A DNA stretch of 64,000 nt from contig NZ_CAAJGK010000118.1 in assembly GCF_900996245.1 (NCBI RefSeq), forward strand, positions 186,001 through 250,000, in the 5' to 3' direction. Below are positions 8,967-17,216 of this stretch, in pieces; position 1 is the stretch's first letter, and each line of letters opens with the position of its first letter. The notes under the pieces are model-generated. The model was not told the DNA's origin. It was given only the letters and a program-made list of their open reading frames with translations, and made no database searches. The position numbers and the translations under genes are program-made. The DNA is from Paraburkholderia sp. BCC1886. Lineage in GTDB: Bacteria; Pseudomonadota; Gammaproteobacteria; Burkholderiales; Burkholderiaceae.

Positions 8967-10214
8967 ATGTCCCCCCAATCCTTCTCATCCGATGGTGCCG
9001 ATGGTGCGCGCGGTCCTCTCGACGGTCTCACCGTGCTCGAACTCGGTTCGACCGTCGCAGGACCATTTTGCGGCCGCTTGCTAGGCGACTTCGGCGCCCA
9101 TGTCATCAAGGTCGAACTTCCGTCCGGCGATCCGCTGCGTACGATGGGCGAGCACGTCGACGGGAGCTCGCTGTACGCGGCGAGCCTGCTGCGCAACAAG
9201 TCGCTGATCGGCATCGATCTGCGGCGCGACGAAGGCCGCGCGCTGGCGCGCGAGCTCGCGTTGAAGAGCGACATCGTCGTCGAGAATTTCCGGCCGGGAA
9301 CGCTCGAGAAGTGGGGGCTGGGCTACCAGGAACTGGCAGCCATCCATCCCGGGCTGATCATGGTGCGCATTAGCGGCTACGGTCAGACGGGACCTTATCG
9401 CGACCGCGCAGGGTACGGCGTCATCAGCGAGGCGATGAGCGGCATACGGCACATGACGGGCGACCCCGACCGGCCGCCGGCACGCGTCGCGGTGTCGATG
9501 ACCGATTATCTGACCGGTCTTTACGCTGCTTTCGGCGCAACGCTCGCGGTGCTCGCACGGCAGAGCAGCGGCCGCGGCCAGGTGGTGGACGCAGCGCTGT
9601 ATGAAAGCGCGTTTTCGATGATGGAGCCGTTCGTGCCCGCCTTTGCGGCACACGGAACCGTACCGGCGCGAAGCGGTTCGGCACTGGCCGGCAGCGTGCC
9701 GAACAACTTGTACGAAAGCGCCGACGGGCGGTTCATCGCGATCGCCGCGATGGCCGACCCTGTGTTCCGTCGACTCGCGATCGCGATGGAGCGGCCGGCG
9801 CTCGCCGAAGACCCGCGCTTTGCGCGCGCCGCCGCGCGTATCGCCAACCAGGCGGCGCTCGACGAACTGATTTTTGCGTGGTGCGCGGCGATGCCGATCG
9901 ACGTGCTCGAAGCGATCTTGCATCGCCATGAAGTGCCGACTTCGCGCGTCTTTTCGATGGCCGACATTTTCGGCGATACGCATTTCCAGGAGCGTCGTAT
10001 GTTGCGCGAGGTGCCGCACGACGAACTCGGCAGCGTCACCCTTACCGCGCCGCTGCCGGGTTTGTCCGCGACGCCCGGTGTGATCAGCCGAAGCGGCGGC
10101 CGCATCGGTCGCGATACGCGCGATGTACTGACGACCTTGTTAGGCCGGGACGCCGCGTCGCTGGACGCGCTCGCCGAGGCCGGCGTCATTCATCTGTGCG
10201 GAGTGCAACGATGA
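8967..10214 (+). CDS. CaiB/BaiF family CoA transferase (second copy)
   Basis: A 415-residue class III CoA transferase, with LTVLELGSTVAGPFCGRLLG at about 21-40, the ENFRPGTLEKWGLGY family block at 106-120, and Asp180 in VSMTDYLTG as the expected catalytic aspartate. It is only distantly similar to the transferase at 1002-2258, which lacks the typical PGTLEKWGLGY wording, so it is not a recent duplicate. Start ATG 8967 lies five bases after the GntR stop; an upstream in-frame ATG at 8928 is inside that gene. Its stop overlaps the next start as ATGA. It probably activates or recycles the carboxylate handled by the adjoining carboxyltransferase. Confidence 0.9.
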   Translation: MSPQSFSSDGADGARGPLDGLTVLELGSTVAGPFCGRLLGDFGAHVIKVELPSGDPLRTMGEHVDGSSLYAASLLRNKSLIGIDLRRDEGRALARELALKSDIVVENFRPGTLEKWGLGYQELAAIHPGLIMVRISGYGQTGPYRDRAGYGVISEAMSGIRHMTGDPDRPPARVAVSMTDYLTGLYAAFGATLAVLARQSSGRGQVVDAALYESAFSMMEPFVPAFAAHGTVPARSGSALAGSVPNNLYESADGRFIAIAAMADPVFRRLAIAMERPALAEDPRFARAAARIANQAALDELIFAWCAAMPIDVLEAILHRHEVPTSRVFSMADIFGDTHFQERRMLREVPHDELGSVTLTAPLPGLSATPGVISRSGGRIGRDTRDVLTTLLGRDAASLDALAEAGVIHLCGVQR

Positions 10215-11770
10215 GCGCGAACTGGCAGCCCGAAGTCGACGAACTGCGTCTGCGCCACGCGTGGGCCGAACAGCTCGGCGGCACGGCGTCGGTGCACCGG
10301 CACCATGCCGCCGGACGCATGACGATACGCGAGCGCATCGACGCTCTCGCCGACGCCGGCTCGTTCCATGAGGTCGGCAAACTTTCCGGCCATACGATCG
10401 ATGCCGACGAGGACGGCAGAAAGGTCATCCCCGCGCCGTACGTGATGGGGCTGGCGCGCATCGGCGGACGCGACGTCGCGATCGGCGGCGAGGACTTCAC
10501 GATACGAGGCGGAGCAAGCTGGGCTGGCGACCGTCGCAAAGGAGGCCAGGGCGGCTTCGTGGAAGACCTCGCTTATGAATACGCCATTCCGCTCGTCAAT
10601 CTGATCGACGGCAGCGGCGGTTCGGTCACGGGTTCGAAAAAACGCGGACACGCCGTTTTCCCCGGCGTGCATGGCTTCGAGCGGTCGGTCGATCTGATGT
10701 CGCGCGTCCCCGTGGTCAGTGCCGTGCTCGGCGCGGCGGCAGGCGGGCCGGCAGGGCGCGCCGTACTCTCGCACTATTCCGTGATGATCCGCGGACAGAG
10801 TCAGGTGTTTTGTACCGGGCCTGCGGTGGTGGCGCGATCCATCGGTCAACAGCTCGACAAGGAAGCGCTAGGCGGCAGCAAAATCGCCGTCGATATCGCG
10901 GGGACCATCGACCAGACTGCGGATGACGAAGAACACGCGTTCGAACTGGTCACGCGATTTCTCAGTTACATGCCGCAGAACGTATGGCAGATGCCGCCAT
11001 CCGTATCCTGTCCCGATCCGCTCGACCGGCGCGATGAACGGCTCCTCGGCATCGTGCCGCGCGACCGGCGTCGGCCGTACGACATGCGTGCCCTCGCCAG
11101 CATGATTGTCGACGCGGAATCGTTGTTCGAAATCCAGCCCACGCACGGCACCGCCGTGATCTGCGCGCTCGCGCGACTCGGCGGACATGTGGTTGGGGTA
11201 ATCGCGAACAATCCGCAGAGCGGCGGCGGCGCACTCGATGTCTGCGCCGCGCGCAAACAGATCCGCTTCATCGAACTCTGTGAGACGTTTCATATCCCGC
11301 TGCTGTTCCTCGTCGACATGCCCGGCTTCATGGTCGGCGTGCAGGCCGAACGTGACGGCACCCTGCGCGAAGGCATGCGTGCCGTGTCGGCGGGCCTGCG
11401 CGCGCGCGTGCCGAAGCTGACGGTCGTCATACGCAAATGCTACGGAATGGGCGGCATGGCCACCACCGAGAAAAACGGTCTCGGGCTCAAGCTCGCGTGG
11501 CCCTCGGCGGAATGGGGATCGCTGCCCATCGAGGGTGGCGTCGAAGTAGCCTACAAGCGCGAGATAGCGGCCGCCGCCAATCCGGCCGAACGGCGCGCGC
11601 AACTCGAAGACGAGCTGCGGGCACTCGCTTCTCCGTGGGCCACTGCGCAGGCATTCGGCGTCGAAGACATCATTGATCCACGCGATACGCGCGCTTATCT
11701 ATGCCGTTTCGTCGGCGCGATGCAGGGCCGGCTCGCGCTGCTCGCCAATCAGACAGGAGCGCCACGATGA
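10211..11770 (+). CDS. Acyl-CoA carboxylase carboxyltransferase (beta) subunit
   Basis: A 519-residue protein of the carboxyltransferase family that includes propionyl-, methylcrotonyl- and geranyl-CoA carboxylase beta subunits and biotin-dependent decarboxylases. Both crotonase-like halves are present: LIDGSGGSVTG near 131-141 and AAAGGPAGRAVLSHYSVMI in the N half, and IANNPQSGGGALD plus LFLVDMPGFMVG in the C half. No biotin carboxylase or biotin carrier gene is next to it. It must borrow those subunits from elsewhere, work as a decarboxylase, or do a biotin-free reaction. ATG 10211 overlaps the preceding stop, and its own stop overlaps the permease start. Confidence 0.87.
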   Translation: MSANWQPEVDELRLRHAWAEQLGGTASVHRHHAAGRMTIRERIDALADAGSFHEVGKLSGHTIDADEDGRKVIPAPYVMGLARIGGRDVAIGGEDFTIRGGASWAGDRRKGGQGGFVEDLAYEYAIPLVNLIDGSGGSVTGSKKRGHAVFPGVHGFERSVDLMSRVPVVSAVLGAAAGGPAGRAVLSHYSVMIRGQSQVFCTGPAVVARSIGQQLDKEALGGSKIAVDIAGTIDQTADDEEHAFELVTRFLSYMPQNVWQMPPSVSCPDPLDRRDERLLGIVPRDRRRPYDMRALASMIVDAESLFEIQPTHGTAVICALARLGGHVVGVIANNPQSGGGALDVCAARKQIRFIELCETFHIPLLFLVDMPGFMVGVQAERDGTLREGMRAVSAGLRARVPKLTVVIRKCYGMGGMATTEKNGLGLKLAWPSAEWGSLPIEGGVEVAYKREIAAAANPAERRAQLEDELRALASPWATAQAFGVEDIIDPRDTRAYLCRFVGAMQGRLALLANQTGAPR

Positions 11771-12585
11771 ACGTGCATCGCGTCCCCGCCAACCACTTGC
11801 TGCCTCTCGCACAGCGATTCGCCGGACTGCGCCGCTATATCGGCAAGTTCGCGCTGCCCGTCGCGATTCTCGCCATCTGGCAACTCGGCTCCGTGCTCAA
11901 GCTGATCTCGCCCACCTTGTTGCCGTCGCCATGGTATGTCGCGGAGACGTTGTGGTATCTCGCATCGACGGGCGACCTGTGGCGCCATGTCCGCGCCAGC
12001 GGCTTGCGGGTCATCGAGGGCTATACGCTTGCCGCGGTGCTGGCCGTTTCTCTCGGCATCGGCATGGGTCTGTTCGCGCCGCTGAACCGGCTTGCCGATC
12101 TGCTCATCCAGATACTCAAACCCGTGCCGCCGATCGCGTGGATTCCGCTTTCCATCCTGTGGTTCGGTATCGATGAGGGCGCCAAGGTGTTCATCATCGT
12201 GATCGGCGCTTTCTTCCCGATCCTGACGAGCACCGTGGATGCCGTCCGCCAGACCGACAGCCGCTATGTCGAACTGGCGCGCGTACTGGAACTGCCTCGC
12301 GGTCTGTTCATTCGCCGGATCATGATTCCGGGCGCATTGCCGCAGATCATCAGCGGCTTGCGGCTTGGGCTGGCAATGGCGTGGATGTGCGTGGTCGCCG
12401 CGGAACTGATTGCCGCTTCGAGCGGCATCGGCTTTCTGATCATGGACGGCCGCGCCATGTCGCAGGCAGACCTGGTGCTGGCCGGCATGCTGGTGCTCGG
12501 CGTGCTGGGCAAGCTCACCGACGATCTGCTGCGCGCCGCCGAAAAGCGCATGGTGCGCTGGCGCTCCCATTTCACGGGACTTTGA
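11767..12585 (+). CDS. ABC transporter permease, SsuC/TauC type
   Basis: A 272-residue inner-membrane permease of the binding-protein-dependent transport family used for sulfonates, taurine, nitrate and related anions. About six hydrophobic segments are visible, with family motifs PTLLPSPWYVAETLWYL, KPVPPIAWIPLSILWFG and the EAA-like cytoplasmic loop around LELPRGLFIRRIMIPGALP that contacts the ATPase. Translation is coupled to the upstream gene (ATGA at 11767), which ties uptake to the catabolic enzymes. The substrate is not fixed by sequence; an organic anion used by the pathway is the simplest idea. Confidence 0.9.
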   Translation: MNVHRVPANHLLPLAQRFAGLRRYIGKFALPVAILAIWQLGSVLKLISPTLLPSPWYVAETLWYLASTGDLWRHVRASGLRVIEGYTLAAVLAVSLGIGMGLFAPLNRLADLLIQILKPVPPIAWIPLSILWFGIDEGAKVFIIVIGAFFPILTSTVDAVRQTDSRYVELARVLELPRGLFIRRIMIPGALPQIISGLRLGLAMAWMCVVAAELIAASSGIGFLIMDGRAMSQADLVLAGMLVLGVLGKLTDDLLRAAEKRMVRWRSHFTGL

Positions 12586-12587
12586 CG

Positions 12588-13403
12588 ATGCCCTCTTCCT
12601 TCACACTCGACGATGCGACAGCCGAACTCGATCACGTCGCATCCCATGCCGACAGTGTTTCGGTTTCGCTGGAAAGCGTCTCCAAAGCATTCATCGGCTC
12701 GAACGGCGAACCGGTTCAGGCGCTGTCGGACATCAGTCTCGACGTGCGGCCCGGCGAAGTACTCTGCGTGCTCGGCGCGAGCGGCTGCGGCAAGAGCACC
12801 CTGCTGCGCCTCGTCGCCGGGCTCGAACGGCCGGACAGCGGCCGGATCACGACGGGTGCCGATGTCGTCGAAGGCGCCAGTCTGGAGCGAGGTTTCGTTT
12901 TTCAGGACCACCGGCTGGTGCCCTGGATGACGGTGCGCGAGAACGTCGAACTCGGCCTGCACCGGTTATCGGGCGATGCCCGTCGCCACGCAGTCGATGC
13001 AAAACTCGAACTGGTCGGTCTGACCAGATTCAGTGCAGCCTACCCGGCGCAGTTGTCGGGAGGCATGGCGCAACGCGTGGCCATTGCGCGGGCTTTAGCG
13101 CACCAGCCCCGCGTACTGCTACTCGACGAGCCGTTTGGCGCGCTCGACGCCATCACGCGCATGCAGTTGCAGGACGAACTGCTGCGGGTGCGGGCCAGCG
13201 AGCGCATTACGACGATTCTCGTCACGCACGACATCGAAGAAGCGTTGTATCTCGGGGACCGGATACTCGTGCTCTCTTCGCGGCCGGGCCGGGTACGCAC
13301 CATTCTGCCCGTGTCGTTGCCGCGCCCGCGCGACCGGGCCGACCCGGCCTTCGGCAAGATGCGCACAACTTTGTACGAGCAGTTTTTCCAGCATTCACGC
13401 TAG
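12588..13403 (+). CDS. ABC transporter ATP-binding protein, SsuB/TauB type
   Basis: A 271-residue ABC ATPase. Walker A GASGCGKST is at 63-71, the Q-loop lies in FVFQDHRLVPW, the signature LSGGMAQR, Walker B VLLLDEPFGALD and the switch histidine in VTHDIEEAL all follow in order. The wording (RLVPWMTVRENVELG) is that of the nitrate/sulfonate/taurine subfamily. It starts two bases after the permease stop and powers the permease at 11767-12585. About 30 extra residues precede the conserved domain. Confidence 0.92.
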   Translation: MPSSFTLDDATAELDHVASHADSVSVSLESVSKAFIGSNGEPVQALSDISLDVRPGEVLCVLGASGCGKSTLLRLVAGLERPDSGRITTGADVVEGASLERGFVFQDHRLVPWMTVRENVELGLHRLSGDARRHAVDAKLELVGLTRFSAAYPAQLSGGMAQRVAIARALAHQPRVLLLDEPFGALDAITRMQLQDELLRVRASERITTILVTHDIEEALYLGDRILVLSSRPGRVRTILPVSLPRPRDRADPAFGKMRTTLYEQFFQHSR

Positions 13404-13472
13404 CTAGCTTCCAACGCGCGGCGACGCACACACCGACGTCCGCTCGCGCTTTCTATTTAATATGGATTACTT

Positions 13473-14432
13473 ATGCAAAAAACAATTAAGCGTAGTCTCG
13501 TGATCGTGGGTATGGGCGTGGCCCTTGCAAGCTCTCTCGCTCATGCGGCAGATACGTTACGGCTCGGCATCATGCCCTTCGTTCCCTATTCGGCGATCCT
13601 CGTCGCCAAACAGAATGGCTGGATCGAAGAAGAACTGAAGAAAGAAGGTCTCAACGACGTGTCGCTCAAGTGGTCGCAGTTTGCCGGCGGCCCGCCGACG
13701 AACGAAGCGATGGCCGCTGGCGATATCGATATTGCTTCGCTGGGCGACACGCCCGCGCTCGTCGGTCGCGCATCCGGTATCGACGATCGCGCGATCGGTC
13801 TCTCGTATAAAGGCGGTGCGGCCCAGGCGCTAGTCGTGCGCAGCGACTCCGCGATCAAAACGGTGGCCGAACTGAAAGGCAAGAAAGTCGCAACATTACG
13901 CGGCGGCAACGTGCATGAGTTGCTCGTGCTGGTTCTCAAGGAAGCGGGGCTGAGCCTGTCCGACGTGCAGTTCGTCAACCTCGGTCTGGATGACATGGGC
14001 GCGGCGCTCCTGAAGGGTGATATCGATGCCGCGCTTGTCTGGGATCCGGTATTCGTGCGGCTCGACACGACGCACAAGATTCGCGTGCTACGCACAGGCG
14101 ATGGGCTGAAGAACAACCTGAATCCGATCATCGCGTCGGCTTCGGTCCTGAAGAATCATCCGCAGTATGTTCAGGCTTACTTGCGGGCGGTGCAGCGCGG
14201 CGCCGATGAGTTGCGTGCGCATCCGCAGGTCGCCGCCAAACAGCTCGCGCCGGTATTCGGTTTGACGCCGGAGCAGACTCTGGTGGCATTCAGCCGCTCG
14301 ACCTGGGTGCCCCCGCTCGACGCTAACGCCCGCGCCGAGTTGAAGCGTTCCGTGACCTTCCTCCAGGATAACCGGCTGATCCGCAATCCGCTCGATATCG
14401 ACACCTTCGTCGATATTCCGGCAGGAAAATAA
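13473..14432 (+). CDS. ABC transporter substrate-binding protein, SsuA/TauA type
   Basis: A 319-residue periplasmic binding protein. It has a clear signal peptide (KR near the N-terminus, a hydrophobic stretch, and a cleavage site about residue 25 at AHA). The mature part shows the NMT1/SsuA-like fold with DIDIASLGDTPALVGRASGID and VAELKGKKVATLRGGNVHELL. Together with the permease and ATPase just upstream it forms a full importer. The 69-base gap before it is the longest in the upstream half of the operon and is AT-rich near the start, so a secondary promoter is possible. The ligand is unknown; sulfonate, taurine-like or aromatic carboxylate are all seen in this family. Confidence 0.9.
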   Translation: MQKTIKRSLVIVGMGVALASSLAHAADTLRLGIMPFVPYSAILVAKQNGWIEEELKKEGLNDVSLKWSQFAGGPPTNEAMAAGDIDIASLGDTPALVGRASGIDDRAIGLSYKGGAAQALVVRSDSAIKTVAELKGKKVATLRGGNVHELLVLVLKEAGLSLSDVQFVNLGLDDMGAALLKGDIDAALVWDPVFVRLDTTHKIRVLRTGDGLKNNLNPIIASASVLKNHPQYVQAYLRAVQRGADELRAHPQVAAKQLAPVFGLTPEQTLVAFSRSTWVPPLDANARAELKRSVTFLQDNRLIRNPLDIDTFVDIPAGK

Positions 14433-14434
14433 CC

Positions 14435-15202
14435 ATGGATGCCGCCGCGTTATTCGATCTCGAGGGGCATCACGCCGTCGTCACCGGCGGCTCGCGCGGC
14501 CTGGGCGCGGGCATCGCGCGGGGACTGGCCCGAGCCGGCGCGCGCATCGGCATCATCGATATCGAACCCGTGCCCGGGAATTTGCTGGACGAACTCTCCG
14601 CCTTCGGACAGCCGGCTTTTGCCGTGCATGGCGACCTTTCCGATCGTGCGCAGTTGGCCGAAGCGGCGGATGCCGCGTTTGCCCGGTTCGACGGCCGCAT
14701 CGACATACTTGCAAACAATGCCGGCAGGCAGTTTCGCTCCGCTGCCGAAACCCATTCCGTCGACGACTGGGATGCCACCCTTGCGTTGAATCTGTCGGCG
14801 GCGTTTCTGCTAAGCCAGCGTTACGCCGCCGGCATGCTGGAACGACGACAAGGGAAGATCATCAACGTCGCATCGATCCGGAGCTTCGCCGGTTCGGATC
14901 ATGCGCTGGCGTATGGCGTGAGCAAAGGTGGAATCGCCCAGTTGACGCGTTCGCTCGCGACCGAATGGGCCGGCCGGGGCGTTCAGGTAAACGCCATCGC
15001 ACCGGGCTTCATGCGCACCGCCCTGACCTCGGCACTGTCGGTGGATGCCAGCATCCATGAGCGTTCGCTCGACCGTATTCCGGCCGGACGCTGGGGCGAA
15101 CCTGCGGATATCGAAGGGTTGGCTATCTTCCTCGCGTCGCACGCTTCGGATTACGTCAACGGCGCGATCATCCCGTGCGATGGAGGTTTCCTTGCCTGCT
15201 AA
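14435..15202 (+). CDS. SDR family oxidoreductase
   Basis: A 255-residue classical short-chain dehydrogenase. The cofactor motif TGGSRGLG is at 17-24, NNAG near 91-94, the catalytic Ser in NVASIRSF and the Tyr-Lys pair in YGVSK. PG near 190 and the C-terminal NGAIIPCDGGF are standard. AGGAAAA precedes the start, which lies two bases after the binding-protein stop. The enzyme probably interconverts an alcohol and a ketone in the pathway. Substrate and coenzyme preference cannot be read with confidence; the IIDIE end of the second beta strand favours NAD. Confidence 0.9.
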   Translation: MDAAALFDLEGHHAVVTGGSRGLGAGIARGLARAGARIGIIDIEPVPGNLLDELSAFGQPAFAVHGDLSDRAQLAEAADAAFARFDGRIDILANNAGRQFRSAAETHSVDDWDATLALNLSAAFLLSQRYAAGMLERRQGKIINVASIRSFAGSDHALAYGVSKGGIAQLTRSLATEWAGRGVQVNAIAPGFMRTALTSALSVDASIHERSLDRIPAGRWGEPADIEGLAIFLASHASDYVNGAIIPCDGGFLAC

Positions 15203-15914
15203 CCTGCGCCCGCCTGCGAGCCGACATCTCGAGGTGCCTGGTGGCGTACGCGCCACCTTTGCCCTCCTCTCCGACATCGCCGTAAGCGCCGACCGCGCGG
15301 GGTGGAGCTCGCTGATCCTGCCCGCCGGGGCTCATTCATTCGACGCACTCACGGTGCTGTCGGCACTCGCGTCGCGCACCGGCCGGATCGGACTGGTCGC
15401 CGGTATCGATCCCGCGGTCATTCCTCCCTACACGGCGGCACGCCGCCTCGCCGCGCTCGATCACATCAGCGGAGGTCGCGCGGGTTGGCGGCTGACGGCC
15501 GCCGTCAGCGAGGCGCAACGCTCGGAATACGTGCACGTGTTGCGAGCCTTGTGGAACAGCTGGGCGGACGGCGCGCATCAGATCGATCGCGATCGGGGCG
15601 TCTATATCGACACGACCGCGATCCGACCGATCGCGCATCGCGGCCCGTTCTACTCCGTGATGGGTCCGCTCGACATTCCGCGTCCTGTACAGGGGCATCC
15701 GGTGTACTTCGGCGCGAAGGGCGACGACGCCGATGTCCTCATGGATGACACCGTCGTCACGTTACCGACGGATATGGGGCGCTGGCTCGACATGGCTGTC
15801 GATTCGCACACCGCGCCGGAAGTCGGAGAGCCGGCGATTTCCGCAACGCGCACGCTCAGAGCCGCGTTGAATCTTCCGCCTGCGTCCACGACCTCGAATG
15901 CGAGTCACGCATGA
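15180..15914 (+). CDS. Half-size luciferase-like flavin monooxygenase subunit
   Basis: About 240 residues of the bacterial-luciferase-like (LLM) family, well short of the 350-450 usual for the nitrilotriacetate monooxygenase branch. The conserved core is present (DALTVLSALASRTGRIGLV, then RRLAALDHISGGRAGWRL near 92-109), but most of the second half of the barrel is missing, without a frameshift. It overlaps the SDR gene. ATG 15180 is one possible start, but GGAGG at 15182-15186 sits correctly for TTG 15192. Its stop overlaps the start of the full-length monooxygenase by four bases. I infer a non-catalytic or regulatory partner of that enzyme; a decaying duplicate is the alternative. Confidence 0.75.
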   Translation: MEVSLPANLRPPASRHLEVPGGVRATFALLSDIAVSADRAGWSSLILPAGAHSFDALTVLSALASRTGRIGLVAGIDPAVIPPYTAARRLAALDHISGGRAGWRLTAAVSEAQRSEYVHVLRALWNSWADGAHQIDRDRGVYIDTTAIRPIAHRGPFYSVMGPLDIPRPVQGHPVYFGAKGDDADVLMDDTVVTLPTDMGRWLDMAVDSHTAPEVGEPAISATRTLRAALNLPPASTTSNASHA

Positions 15915-17134
15915 CTGATACCCGGAAAATGATCCTGTTCGTCAATGCGCTCGTGACCGGCCATCATGAAGCGGCCTGGCGACTTCCCGATGCACAACCC
16001 GAGCGCCTGCGCGATATCGGCTACTACCAGGAGCTGGCGCGAACCGCGGAACGAGGCGGCTTCGACGCCATGTTCGTGGCGGACTTCTTCGTGTTCTATC
16101 CCGGTGTCGCGCATAGCCCCCGTTGGGAGCTCGATCCGCTGACACTGATGGCCGGGGTCGCCTCCGCAACGTCGTCGCTCGGACTCATTGCAACCGGGTC
16201 GGCCACCTTCGCGAAGGCCGAGGAAATCGCGCGCGGATTCTCGACGCTCGATCACGTCAGCAACGGTCGCGCTGCCTGGAACATCGTCACCAATGGCGAG
16301 CCGCAGGCCAGCGCGAACTTCGGACAGGATCAACCGGTCGCACACGCCGAACGCTACCAGCTAGGCGCACGCGTCGTCGACGACGTGCTGCAACTTTGGC
16401 GTGACGGTGACCGCCATGACGATGCCCGTGCAGCCGTCCCGCGCCCGGTTCAGGGCACACCCGTGCTGGTTCAGGCAGGCTCCTCGCCGGACGGTCGGGA
16501 TTTCGCAGCGCGCTATGCCGACGTGGTGTTCACCGCGCAAAACACGCTCGCCGACGCCATCGCGTTTCGCACCGACATGCGCGAACGTGCACAGCTTTAT
16601 GGCCGCGATCCGGATTCGCTCAAGGTCATTCCCGGTATCGGCCCCTCGATCGGACTGACCGATCTGGAGGCCCACGAAAAGAAGCGCGCGCTCGACGCGC
16701 TGATCGCACCCGAAGCCTCGCTCGCCTGGCTGGCCGGCTTTGGCGTGGACCTGTCGAGCGCGGATCTGGATGGCCCGCTTCCTCCAGTCCTCGGCGATAT
16801 CGAGCAGTTTCAGGGCATCAAGAGCCGCTTCGGCGTGATTGCCGGTGTGATCGAACGCGAACGACCAAAGACCGTGCGTGCCCTGCTTCATCTGCTGGCC
16901 GGCAGTCGCGGACATGCCGCGTTCACGGGTACGACGGAAGCCTTGGCCGGGAAGATGCACGAGTGGTTCGAAGCGGGCGGTGCGGACGGCTTCATGTTCA
17001 TGCCACACGCGTTCCCGGTTGACCTGAATCTGTTCGTCGAGCATGTCTCGCCCAGATTGCGCGAACTCGGACTGCTACGCGGCCCCACGCCCGGGCAGAC
17101 GCTGAGGCAACGGCTCTCGTTGCCTGAACGCTGA
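15911..17134 (+). CDS. LLM-class flavin-dependent monooxygenase (NtaA/SnaA/DszA type)
   Basis: A 407-residue FMNH2-dependent monooxygenase of the nitrilotriacetate/pristinamycin/dibenzothiophene-sulfone branch. Typical blocks are YYQELARTAERGGFDAMFVAD (about 38-58), FSTLDHVSNGRAAWNIVTNG (about 114-133) and VQAGSSPDGRDFAARYADVVF (about 190-210). Such enzymes oxidise N-alkyl or S-containing substrates and release an aldehyde or sulfite. They need a separate flavin reductase, and none is seen in this window. The gene is coupled (ATGA) to the half-size homologue upstream and ends the main rightward operon. The aldehyde dehydrogenase heading the operon fits an aldehyde product. Confidence 0.9.
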   Translation: MTDTRKMILFVNALVTGHHEAAWRLPDAQPERLRDIGYYQELARTAERGGFDAMFVADFFVFYPGVAHSPRWELDPLTLMAGVASATSSLGLIATGSATFAKAEEIARGFSTLDHVSNGRAAWNIVTNGEPQASANFGQDQPVAHAERYQLGARVVDDVLQLWRDGDRHDDARAAVPRPVQGTPVLVQAGSSPDGRDFAARYADVVFTAQNTLADAIAFRTDMRERAQLYGRDPDSLKVIPGIGPSIGLTDLEAHEKKRALDALIAPEASLAWLAGFGVDLSSADLDGPLPPVLGDIEQFQGIKSRFGVIAGVIERERPKTVRALLHLLAGSRGHAAFTGTTEALAGKMHEWFEAGGADGFMFMPHAFPVDLNLFVEHVSPRLRELGLLRGPTPGQTLRQRLSLPER

Positions 17135-17165
17135 CGTACCTGCACCATCGACACCATCTTTTGTT

Positions 17166-17207
17166 GCTCCCTCAGCTTATTGCACCAGGGAGCTTATTCA
17201 ACCAGGG
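17166..17207 (+). repeat. Leader hairpin and imperfect 17-bp tandem duplication
   Basis: Two copies of a 17-base unit, AGCTTATTGCACCAGGG (17174-17190) and AGCTTATTCAACCAGGG (17191-17207), lie just before the SDR start at 17217; the second supplies the ribosome site CAGGGA. The first copy also pairs with upstream sequence: GCTCCCT (17166-17172) and AGGGAGC (17187-17193) form a perfect 7-bp hairpin with a 14-base loop. The structure could end transcription from the upstream operon or modulate translation of the SDR. Confidence 0.7.
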
Positions 17208-17216
17208 AAAGAATCC

